Origin: Zoogloea oleivorans
GTDB lineage: Bacteria; Pseudomonadota; Gammaproteobacteria; Burkholderiales; Rhodocyclaceae
Length of the DNA stretch: 64,000 nt
Direction: 5' to 3'
Assembly (NCBI RefSeq): GCF_008107625.1
Contig: NZ_SDKK01000023.1
Span: 16,221 to 80,220, forward strand
Shown here: in pieces, positions 42,338-49,985 of the stretch
Position numbering within the stretch: position 1 is the stretch's first letter
Layout: every line of letters begins with the position of its first letter
Notes under the pieces: generated by a model
Seen by the model: only the letters and a program-made list of their open reading frames with translations
Database searches by the model: none
Told to the model about the DNA's origin: nothing
Position numbers and translations under genes: made by a program

Positions 42338-43105
42338 ATGAACGCCAACGTGCAGCAACGCGACGAGATCGCGGTTGTGGTCGGCGCCACCGGCGCCTTC
42401 GGCAATGCCATCGTCGATCGCCTCGCCGCCGCCGGGCTGGGGGTGGTGGCGGTGGCGCGCAGCGCCGATTCGCTGGCCGCCCTGCAGGACCGGGTGCCCG
42501 GCCTGACGGCCTGCGTGGCCGACATTTCCTCCGATTCGTCCATCGCGGCCATTGCGGCGGTGGTGAACCGGCCGGTGCGCATGGTGGTGCACGGGCCGGG
42601 CGTCACGGTGGCGGGTGGCATTCTCAGCGCACCGACGGCAACGATGGTGGATGCGGTGAACATCAAGGTCGGCGGCCTGCTGCGCCTGACCCGGGCGGTG
42701 GATGGCCTGCTGGCGGCCGGTTCGCGGATCGTCGCCATCGGCGGCCATTACGGCTTCGAGCCGACCGCCTACGCGGCCTCGGCCGGCGTCGCCAACGCGG
42801 CACTGGTGAACGTGGTGCGCCAGCTCAGCCTGGCCTACGGGCCGCGCGGCGTAACGGCGCACCTGATCGCCCCCGGCCCCGCCGACACCGAGCGTCTGCG
42901 TCGCGTGGCGGCCGACCGGGCGGCGCTACGCGGCATCACCGTCGATGCGGTGCTGGCCGAAATGCTCGCCGATTCGTCCATCGGCCGCTTCACCACGCCC
43001 GAGCAGGTGGCCTGGGCGGTGTCCCTCCTTCTCGCTCCGGAAGCCGATTCGATGACCGGTTCGAGCCTGATGCTCGACTCCGGCCGCCGTCGCGGTTTGC
43101 CCTGA
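42338..43105 (+). CDS. SDR family protein with altered catalytic motif
   Basis: 255 residues, 4 nt after the second dioxygenase. The Rossmann start VVVGATGAFGNAIVDRLAAA is SDR-like, and GPGVTVAGGI takes the place of NNAG. In the YxxxK region the sequence is TAYAASAGVANAALVN, so the usual catalytic Lys is Ala. It may be catalytically altered, use a different residue, or act as a binding protein. The C-terminal GSSLMLDSGRRRG is normal for the family. Role in ring-cleavage product metabolism is inferred only from position. Confidence 0.7.
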   Translation: MNANVQQRDEIAVVVGATGAFGNAIVDRLAAAGLGVVAVARSADSLAALQDRVPGLTACVADISSDSSIAAIAAVVNRPVRMVVHGPGVTVAGGILSAPTATMVDAVNIKVGGLLRLTRAVDGLLAAGSRIVAIGGHYGFEPTAYAASAGVANAALVNVVRQLSLAYGPRGVTAHLIAPGPADTERLRRVAADRAALRGITVDAVLAEMLADSSIGRFTTPEQVAWAVSLLLAPEADSMTGSSLMLDSGRRRGLP

Positions 43106-43117
43106 GGATTCCAGACC

Positions 43118-43540
43118 ATGCCTGTCGTCAATTTCCACCTTGTTGAAGGCCTGACCACGCCCGAGCAGGACGAACGCCTGCTACTCGGTGCCTGCCGCCT
43201 GTACGCCGATGTGCTGCGCGCACCGATGGAACGGGTGCGGGCCTTCATCACGCCGCACCGGGCGAGCCAGTTTGCGGTGGCCGGCGAGCTGGTCGCGCAC
43301 AACGGCCTGCATGCGCCGTATTTTGATTTCATCGTCCTCGACGGGCGCCCGCTGGACGAGCGTCATCGCCTGCTGGCGGGCTTCACCGACTTGCTGGTGG
43401 ACACGCTGGGGGTGCGGCGTGATCTGGTGCGCGGCAGTTGCCGACGCATCGAGCCGCAGGACTGGGCCATCGGCGGCGAGCCGGCCAGCGCCTTGCGCAA
43501 GGACGAGGTCGAAGCCCGTGCGCGGGCGGCGGCATCATGA
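43118..43540 (+). CDS. Tautomerase superfamily protein (fused 4-OT-like)
   Basis: 140 residues with Pro at position 2 (MPVVNFHLVEGLTTPEQDER), the catalytic N-terminal proline of the tautomerase superfamily. Its length matches the fused two-module members (cis-CaaD/MSAD-like), with an Arg-rich patch LVRGSCRRIEP in the second module. It likely isomerises an unsaturated oxo-acid from ring fission by the second dioxygenase. It lies 12 nt after the SDR and overlaps the GlcG-like gene. Confidence 0.75.
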   Translation: MPVVNFHLVEGLTTPEQDERLLLGACRLYADVLRAPMERVRAFITPHRASQFAVAGELVAHNGLHAPYFDFIVLDGRPLDERHRLLAGFTDLLVDTLGVRRDLVRGSCRRIEPQDWAIGGEPASALRKDEVEARARAAAS

Positions 43541-43971
43541 GCTTCCGCGAGGACGTGCCGGGGATCTCCTGCGACGGCGCGGCCCGGCTGGTCCGGGCGG
43601 CGGTGGACCAGGCTGTTGTGCTGGGCATTCGCATCAACGCCGCCGTGGTGGATCGCGGCGGCAACACCATCGCCTTCCTGCGCATGCCGGGCGCCTTCCT
43701 GCATTCGGCCGATCTGGCGGTGGACAAGGCCTACACGGCGGCCAGCTTCGGCTTTCCCACCGGGCAGTGGATGGCCGTCATCGGCGACAACGAGCGTCTG
43801 AAGGCCGGCATTCCGTCGCGCCCGCGGGTGGTTGTGCTGGGCGGCGGTTTTCCGGTGGAAGAGGGCGGCGTGCGCCTGGGCGGCATTGGCGTCTCGGGCG
43901 GCAGCGAAGCCGAGGACGAAGCCTGCGCCCTGGCGGCCCTGCAAGCCCTGGGTTTCACCGTGCCGTCCTGA
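43537..43971 (+). CDS. GlcG/HbpS family (DUF336) protein
   Basis: 144 residues from the ATG at 43537, overlapping the previous stop (ATGA). The GlcG/HbpS pattern is AARLVRAAVDQAVVLGIRIN, AVVDRGGNTIAFLRMPGAF, LAVDKAYTAASFG and PVEEGGVRLGGIGVSGG. The family includes haem-binding HbpS and PduO-C domains and often accompanies extradiol pathways, where its job is unproven. It closes the accessory unit; a strong terminator follows. Confidence 0.8.
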   Translation: MSFREDVPGISCDGAARLVRAAVDQAVVLGIRINAAVVDRGGNTIAFLRMPGAFLHSADLAVDKAYTAASFGFPTGQWMAVIGDNERLKAGIPSRPRVVVLGGGFPVEEGGVRLGGIGVSGGSEAEDEACALAALQALGFTVPS

Positions 43972-44046
43972 CGGCCCTGTACCAACCCGTTGCCTCCCGC
44001 GACCGACTCCTTTCCTCTCCTCCCTGAATTGGTCGGTCGTTGTTTG

Positions 44047-44084
44047 CCCCTTCGCGAACCTTTCTTCGCGAAGGGGTTATTTTT
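44047..44084 (+). terminator. Rho-independent terminator after the meta-pathway cluster
   Basis: A perfect 12-bp stem, CCCCTTCGCGAA (44047-44058) with TTCGCGAAGGGG (44065-44076), a 6-nt loop and a T-rich tail TTATTTTT (44077-44084). It follows the GlcG-like gene by 75 bp and separates it from the flavodoxin-fold gene. Confidence 0.88.
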
Positions 44085-44110
44085 GAGACGTTTTTCCGGA
44101 GACTGAAGCG

Positions 44111-44821
44111 ATGAAGGTACTGATCGTCTTTGCCCACAACGAGCCGCGCTCGTTCAATGCCGCCATGAAGGACGAGGCGGTCCGCGTGCTGCAGGATGAG
44201 GGCCACGAAGTCGTCGTCTCCGACCTGTACGCGATGAACTTCAACCCGGTGGCCAGCGCCGCCGATTTCGGTTCGCGTGCCGACCCCGACTATCTGGTCT
44301 ATGCGCTGGAGCAGCGCAACGCCTTCAAGGCCGGCACCCTGGCGCCGGACATCGCCGCCGAGGTCGACAAGGTCAAGTGGGCCGACCTGATCGTCTTCAA
44401 CTTCCCGATCTACTGGTATGGCATGCCGGCCATCATGAAGGGCTGGATCGACCGGGTTTTCGTGTCCGGCTTCTGCTACGGCGGGCGGCGCATTTACGAC
44501 AAGGGCGGGCTGAAGGGCAAGTCGGCGATGCTCGCCATCTCGCTGGGCGGGCAGGCGCACATGTTCGGGCCGGAGGCGATCCACGGCGAGCTGGAAGTGA
44601 TGCTCCAGCCCATCCTGCGCGGCATGCTCGGCTATGTGGGCCTCACCGTGCTGCCGCCTTACGTGGCGTACCACGTGCCCTACATCAGCGAAGAAGCCCG
44701 CGGCGAAGTCCTTGATGGTTATCGCCAGCATCTGCGCAGCCTTGATACGCGTGCGCCGCTGGTTTTTCCGTCGGTGGACGACTTCGACGAGAACCTGCGT
44801 CCGAAAGCCACGGGGGAGTGA
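44111..44821 (+). CDS. NAD(P)H dehydrogenase (quinone), flavodoxin-like fold
   Basis: 236 residues. N-terminal MKVLIVFAHNEPRSFNAAMK is a FMN/FAD phosphate site of the Kef/MdaB/NQO family, followed by FNFPIYWYGMPAIMKGWIDR and FGPEAIHGELEVMLQPIL. Such enzymes reduce quinones by two electrons and protect cells from redox cycling of catechol autoxidation products, a fitting role beside this pathway. It is separated from the next gene by only 3 nt, so these two form a small operon. Confidence 0.83.
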   Translation: MKVLIVFAHNEPRSFNAAMKDEAVRVLQDEGHEVVVSDLYAMNFNPVASAADFGSRADPDYLVYALEQRNAFKAGTLAPDIAAEVDKVKWADLIVFNFPIYWYGMPAIMKGWIDRVFVSGFCYGGRRIYDKGGLKGKSAMLAISLGGQAHMFGPEAIHGELEVMLQPILRGMLGYVGLTVLPPYVAYHVPYISEEARGEVLDGYRQHLRSLDTRAPLVFPSVDDFDENLRPKATGE

Positions 44822-44824
44822 GCG

Positions 44825-45625
44825 ATGGAGTTTCCCGAGAATCTCTTCAAGAAGCGTCTGCTGGCGGGTGACTTGCAGTACGGCCTGTGGCTGGGCCTGT
44901 CCGAAGTCTTCAGCGCCGAGATCTGCGCCGGTGCGGGCTTTGACTGGCTGCTGATCGACGCCGAGCATGGCCCCAACGACTTGCGCACAATCTTCGCCCA
45001 GTTGCAGGCGATTGCGCCCTACCGCTCGCAGCCCGTGGTGCGGCCGCCGCAGGGCGATCACGTGCTCATCAAGCAGTTGCTCGAAACCGGCGTGCAGACC
45101 CTGCTGATTCCGATGGTCGAATCGGCCGGGCAAGCCGCGCATCTGGTCGAAGCCATGCGCTATCCGCCGCAGGGCATTCGTGGTGTGGGCAGCTCGCTGG
45201 CCCGTGCCTCCCGCTGGGGGCGCATCGACGATTACGCCCAGCAGGCCAACTCGCAGATGTGCCTGCTGGTGCAGGTGGAAACCCGCACCGGGCTGGAAAA
45301 CCTCGACGCCATTCTCGCCGTGGAGGGCGTCGACGGCATCTTCTTTGGTGCGGCCGATCTCGCCGCCTCCTTCGGCCTCCTCGGCCAGCCCAATCACCCC
45401 GACATTGTCGCGATGATCGAAGACGGCCTCCGCCGCGTGGCGCAGTACGGCAAAACCGGTGGCGTACTGTGCGGCGAGCGCGATCTGGTGCGCCGCTATC
45501 GCCAGGCCGGCGCCCGCTTCATTGCCGTCGGCGTCGACGCCATGCTCCTCGCCGCAGCCACCTCCGGCCTGTGTCACGCCTACAAGACCGATACCGAGTT
45601 CGCGGGCTTCGGCGGCAGCTATTGA
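44825..45625 (+). CDS. HpcH/HpaI family class II pyruvate aldolase
   Basis: 266 residues. KKRLLAGDLQYGLWLGLSEV, LLIDAEHGPNDLRTIFAQLQ, VRPPQGDHVLIKQLLETGVQ and the metal Glu/Asp region VETRTGLENLDAIL with GVDGIFFGAADLAASFG are typical of HpaI. The enzymes cleave 4-hydroxy-2-oxo acids to pyruvate and an aldehyde. In this context it could act on products of the second dioxygenase branch, or serve an unrelated sugar-acid route. Confidence 0.83.
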   Translation: MEFPENLFKKRLLAGDLQYGLWLGLSEVFSAEICAGAGFDWLLIDAEHGPNDLRTIFAQLQAIAPYRSQPVVRPPQGDHVLIKQLLETGVQTLLIPMVESAGQAAHLVEAMRYPPQGIRGVGSSLARASRWGRIDDYAQQANSQMCLLVQVETRTGLENLDAILAVEGVDGIFFGAADLAASFGLLGQPNHPDIVAMIEDGLRRVAQYGKTGGVLCGERDLVRRYRQAGARFIAVGVDAMLLAAATSGLCHAYKTDTEFAGFGGSY

Positions 45626-45638
45626 GCCAGCTTCTCTT

Positions 45639-46133
45639 TCACACTCCAAACCACGCCGTCAGCGCCCGGCTCTCACCCAACCCGGTGAGACGCTGGTCCA
45701 CCGCATCGTGGTTGCCCCACACCACCTCCGTCAGCATCCCGCTGTCCACGCGGGCTTCGATGTCGCCGCAATACAGCCCCAGTTCCCGCTGCACGTAGAA
45801 GCCGTAGGTGCGGCAGGCTACCGGGCGGTGGGCATAGACGAGGCAGGCGTTGCTGGCTTGGTCGAGCATCGGGCAGACGACCGGGCGGGATGACTGGCTG
45901 GCGAGGGCTGTCATGCGCTGATGGATGGCCTGCAGTTGTTCGGCCGGAAGCGCGGCGAGGCCTTCCTGCAGCCATTGCCATTCGGCGGCGCTCAGTTGCG
46001 GAATCTCGGCGAGATGCCGGCAACAGTTTGCGCAGCCCTTGCTGCACAGCCAGTCGGGGCGGTTGCCGCGAATGGCGTGGACGCGGGCGTCGATGTCGGC
46101 GTGAAGCTGGAGGAGGGGGCGTTGGTTTGGCAC
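45639..46133 (-). CDS. YkgJ family cysteine-cluster protein
   Basis: 164 residues from a GTG at 46133 preceded by AGGA at a suitable distance. The Zn/Fe-binding YkgJ pattern is CSKGCANCCRHLAEIP, CPMLDQASNACLVYAHRPVA and CRTYGFYV followed by LYCGDIE. The biochemical function is unknown, and metal chelation is the only supported property. A longer frame reaches 46289 but overlaps the divergent gene and lacks family similarity. Confidence 0.75.
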   Translation of the reverse strand: MPNQRPLLQLHADIDARVHAIRGNRPDWLCSKGCANCCRHLAEIPQLSAAEWQWLQEGLAALPAEQLQAIHQRMTALASQSSRPVVCPMLDQASNACLVYAHRPVACRTYGFYVQRELGLYCGDIEARVDSGMLTEVVWGNHDAVDQRLTGLGESRALTAWFGV

Positions 46134-46275
46134 GAATGATCCTGGAGAGCCGCAGTGCGGCAGAATTGTACGCGTCGCGTTTCCCGTCATCGCCGCCCTG
46201 ATCATGGAAGGCATCGATCTCAGGCCTGTGGAATAATGCCCGGGTTCTTGTCTTTGCTGGAAGTCGAGACCCGCC

Positions 46276-48531
46276 ATGCGCCATGCCATCAGACTGCTGA
46301 TTTCGTTCTCGATCCTGGTCGTGGGGGCCTGGGCGACAGGTCAAGCCGCCGCCCAGTGTGTCAGCCTGACCACGGCGGGCTCCGCCTATACGCAAAACTT
46401 CGATACGCTGTCCAACGTCGCAGGCTCGACGACCAACAGCCTCACGCTCACCGGGTGGTTCCACACGGAGAGCGGCGGCGGTGCCCGGGACAACGAACAG
46501 TACGCGGTGGATACGGGCGCATCCAACACCGGTGATACGTATAGCTACGGTACCGCAGCGAGTACCGAGCGGGCGCTGGGCGGCTATCGTAGTGGCACGC
46601 TGATCCCGACCTTCGGTGCCTGTTTTACCAACAATACCGGGGTGAGCATCACGAGCCTGGCGATTGCCTACAACGGCGAGGAATGGCGACTGGGCACCGC
46701 GGGGCGAACCGATCAGATCAACTTTGCATACAGTACCAATGCGACTGACCTGAGCACCGGCTCCTGGACGGACGTCGCCGGGCTGAATTTCGTTACGCCC
46801 GACATCGTCACCACCGGGCCCAAGGACGGTAACGCCGGGGGCGATCGAACGGCGCTCGCCGCGACGATCAGTGCGCTGAGCATCGCCAATGGCGCCACCT
46901 TCTGGATTCGCTGGACGGATAGCGATGCGGTGGGTGCGGACGACGGGCTTGCCGTCGATGACTTTTCGCTTACGCCGAACGCCGCCCCGGTACTTCCCAA
47001 CTTGTCGATCAACGATGTGTCGTTGTCCGAGGGCAATGCGGGAACGACGACATTCACGTTTACCGCGAGCCTGTCGACACCGGCGGGCCCGGGTGGCGTG
47101 ACTTTCGACATTGCGACCGCCGACGGCACCGCACTCGGCGGCAGCGATTATGTCGCGCGCAGTCTGACGGGCCAGACGATTCCGGCGGGCAGCTCAACCT
47201 ATACGTTCAGCGTGAATGTGAACGGCGACAGCAGCGTCGAGACCAATCAGAACTTCATGGTCAACATCACCAATGTGACGGGGGCTGTCGTCATCGATGG
47301 CCAGGGCAGCGGGACCATCCTCAATGACGACGTGGCGGCCAGCGCCGATCTCTCGGTAAGCCTGGTCGATTCGTCCGATCCGGTCTTGCCCGGCGAGATC
47401 CTGAGCTATACCGTGACGGTCACCAACGCGGGGGCGGATGAGGCAACTGCGGTGTCATGGAGCGACACGCTGGCGACCGGGACCACCTTTGTTTCGTTGT
47501 CGTCGCCCGCCGGCTGGTCCTGTACGACTCCTGCCGTTGGCAGCCCGGGCACCGCCAGCTGTTCGGCATTCAGCCTTGCGGCGGGCGCTAGTGGGGTTGC
47601 CACGCTGAACGTCAATGTGGAGGCGTCGACTGCCGCCGGTACGGTTTTGTCCAATACCGTCACCGTGAGCGCTTCCGTGGCCGATCCGGTGCCGGAGAAC
47701 AACTCCGCCACCGCGACGACCACGGTCGCCATGGCCAGCACGACGACAACGATCACCGCTCACACGCCCAGTCCAAGCGTTCACGGGCAGGGCGTGTCGG
47801 TGACGTATGCGGTGACTGTTGCTGCGCCGAGTACCGGAAGCCCCGGCGGCAGCGTCACCGTGAGCGATGGCACGGCAAGCTGCGTCGGCACGGTGGCATC
47901 AGGTGGATGCGTCCTCACCCCGACCACCGCCGGAGCGAAGACACTCAGCGCCACTTACTCGGGTGACGCCAGCTTCTCCGGCAGCACGAGCCCGGGTGTC
48001 GCGCACGTGGTCAATGTCGTCCAGTCATACAGGGAGCCCAGCCCCTCGGGCGGTGGCGACATCGTGGTGAGCTTTTCGGGGGGCGGGGCGACGTGCTCCT
48101 TCGCGCACGCGGATTTCAGCAGCACCCTGCCTGCTGCGCCTCCGGCTGGCGTGCGCTTTACGCACGGACTGTTCGATTTCGTGCTGCAAGGCTGTACCCC
48201 GACCGCCGTGAATTTCACCATCACTTACCCGACGGCGCTGCCGCCTGGCACACAGTACTGGAAGTACGGCCCCACGCCGGATGACGCCGCCTCCCACTGG
48301 TACGTGCTGCCGGCCACCATCACCGGCAATCAGGTCACCTTCAGCATTACCGATGGCGGCCTTGGCGACGATGACTGGGCCCTCGGGCCGAATGGAACGG
48401 TCGTCGACCAGGGCGGCCCGGGGGCGGTTCTGGTCACTGGTGTGCCGGCGCTCTCGGCGTGGAGCATGGCCGTCCTGTCCGCGCTGCTCCTGCTGAGCGT
48501 TGTTGTTGTGCACGGCCGGCGCTTCCGGTAA
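46276..48531 (+). CDS. Multi-domain surface protein with Calx-beta, DUF11, Ig-like and IPTL-CTERM parts
   Basis: 751 residues. A Sec signal peptide (LLISFSILVVGAWATGQAAA) is followed by a Cys-containing N-terminal domain (about 27-235), a Calx-beta domain (LSINDVSLSEGNAGTTTFTF), a DUF11-like repeat (ADLSVSLVDSSDPVLPGEIL; PENNSATATTTV), an Ig-like domain (HTPSPSVHGQGVSVTYAVTV) and a choice-of-anchor-U-like region. It ends with an IPTL-CTERM tail: VPALSAWS, a hydrophobic helix and a GRRFR end. IPTL-CTERM signals direct sorting and probably proteolytic processing at the envelope. Adhesion or matrix function is inferred. Confidence 0.83.
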   Translation: MRHAIRLLISFSILVVGAWATGQAAAQCVSLTTAGSAYTQNFDTLSNVAGSTTNSLTLTGWFHTESGGGARDNEQYAVDTGASNTGDTYSYGTAASTERALGGYRSGTLIPTFGACFTNNTGVSITSLAIAYNGEEWRLGTAGRTDQINFAYSTNATDLSTGSWTDVAGLNFVTPDIVTTGPKDGNAGGDRTALAATISALSIANGATFWIRWTDSDAVGADDGLAVDDFSLTPNAAPVLPNLSINDVSLSEGNAGTTTFTFTASLSTPAGPGGVTFDIATADGTALGGSDYVARSLTGQTIPAGSSTYTFSVNVNGDSSVETNQNFMVNITNVTGAVVIDGQGSGTILNDDVAASADLSVSLVDSSDPVLPGEILSYTVTVTNAGADEATAVSWSDTLATGTTFVSLSSPAGWSCTTPAVGSPGTASCSAFSLAAGASGVATLNVNVEASTAAGTVLSNTVTVSASVADPVPENNSATATTTVAMASTTTTITAHTPSPSVHGQGVSVTYAVTVAAPSTGSPGGSVTVSDGTASCVGTVASGGCVLTPTTAGAKTLSATYSGDASFSGSTSPGVAHVVNVVQSYREPSPSGGGDIVVSFSGGGATCSFAHADFSSTLPAAPPAGVRFTHGLFDFVLQGCTPTAVNFTITYPTALPPGTQYWKYGPTPDDAASHWYVLPATITGNQVTFSITDGGLGDDDWALGPNGTVVDQGGPGAVLVTGVPALSAWSMAVLSALLLLSVVVVHGRRFR

Positions 48532-48647
48532 CGATACCTGAGACCCTGACGGCGACGGAATCCATGCCCCGCACACACTGAATCTCGGCGGCTGTGGCGT
48601 TGGCGGGTAATATCTGCCTGTACCCACTCAAGAAAAGCCCTCTCCGA

Positions 48648-49985
48648 ATGCAAATGGAAGTCAAAGAGAAACCCAGGTTGGCCGTTGTCGCGGCTGTGCA
48701 GTTGCCAAACGTGACCGATGTCGAGTTTGAGGCGTCGCTTACCGAACTGCGCGAGCTGGCAAAAACACTGGGGTTCGAGGTCGTGCACACGTTCATCCAG
48801 AAACGTTCGAGCTTCGACTCGACGGCCTACCTGGGCGTCGGCAAGCGGCAGGAGATTCGCGATTTCGTGAACAACGAATTCGAGGACGAAGTGCAGGGTG
48901 CCGCCAGTGCGGACAGCCGCCAGGTGGATGTGATCCTGGTCGACCACGAGATTTCACCGTCGCAGGCGCGTCACCTCGAAGTCGAGGCCGGCTGCGAGGT
49001 GATGGACCGCACCATGGTCATCCTCGAGATCTTCCACCGCAACGCACGCTCCCGGGCGGCGCGGGCGCAGGTGGAGATTGCGCGTCTGGGTTACATGGCG
49101 CCGCGCTTGCGCGAGATGGCCAAGCTGGCCGGGCCCCAGGGGCGCCAGCGTAGCGGCGTGGGCGGACGTGGTGCGGGTGAATCGCACACCGAGCTGGATC
49201 GCCGCAAGGTGCGTGACCGCATCGCCGAACTGCAGCAGGAAATCGATGCGATGGAGGTCGAGCGCAAGACGCAGCGCTCCCGCCGTCAGGAGCGTCAGGG
49301 CCTGGCGGGCGTGGCGCTGGTGGGCTACACCAACGCCGGCAAGTCCACGCTGATGCGCGCCCTTACCGGCAGTGAGGTGCTGGTCGCCAACAAGCTCTTC
49401 GCCACGCTCGACACCACCGTGCGCGTTCTTCACCCGGAGAGCGTGCCGCGCGTGCTGGTCAGCGACACGGTGGGCTTCATCAAGAACCTGCCCCACGGCC
49501 TGGTGGCGTCGTTCAAGTCCACGCTCGACGAGGCGCTTGATGCGTCGCTGTTGCTGCACGTCATCGACGCCAGCGATCCCGGTTTCGAGCGTCAGCTCGA
49601 AGTGACCGACGAGGTGCTCAAGGAGATCGGTGCCGATGAAGTGCCGCGTATCCGTGTCTTCAACAAGATCGATCACGTCGGCGATGCCGAAGCGCAAGCC
49701 GAATGCGAGGCGGCACTGCGCGCCCGGTATCCGGATTGCGTGGTGATGAGTGCCCGCCGCCCGGCGGAAGTCGAGCTGTTGCGCAAGACGATCGTCGCCT
49801 TCTTCCAGAAGGATCTGGTCGAGGCGGAGCTGTTTCTGCCGTGGTCGGCGCCGCAATTGCGTGGGGCCATCTACGAGAACTGCCAGGTGCTGGAGGAGCG
49901 TGCCGACGAGGAGGGCGCCTTCTTTACCGTGCGCGGCGCCGCCGATGTGGTGGAGAGCCTGCGCGAGCAGGTCAGCCAGCTATAA
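48648..49985 (+). CDS. hflX: Ribosome-associated GTPase HflX
   Basis: 445 residues from the ATG at 48648 (ATG at 48654 possible). N-terminal HflX domain with FIQKRSSFDSTAYLGVGKRQ, the glycine-rich linker RQRSGVGGRGAGESHTELDR, then a G domain: G1 GYTNAGKSTL, G3 DTVGFI, G4 NKID. HflX splits stalled 70S ribosomes under stress. Its stop lies inside the convergent histidine kinase gene by 14 nt. The usual hfq neighbour is absent here. Confidence 0.93.
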   Translation: MQMEVKEKPRLAVVAAVQLPNVTDVEFEASLTELRELAKTLGFEVVHTFIQKRSSFDSTAYLGVGKRQEIRDFVNNEFEDEVQGAASADSRQVDVILVDHEISPSQARHLEVEAGCEVMDRTMVILEIFHRNARSRAARAQVEIARLGYMAPRLREMAKLAGPQGRQRSGVGGRGAGESHTELDRRKVRDRIAELQQEIDAMEVERKTQRSRRQERQGLAGVALVGYTNAGKSTLMRALTGSEVLVANKLFATLDTTVRVLHPESVPRVLVSDTVGFIKNLPHGLVASFKSTLDEALDASLLLHVIDASDPGFERQLEVTDEVLKEIGADEVPRIRVFNKIDHVGDAEAQAECEAALRARYPDCVVMSARRPAEVELLRKTIVAFFQKDLVEAELFLPWSAPQLRGAIYENCQVLEERADEEGAFFTVRGAADVVESLREQVSQL

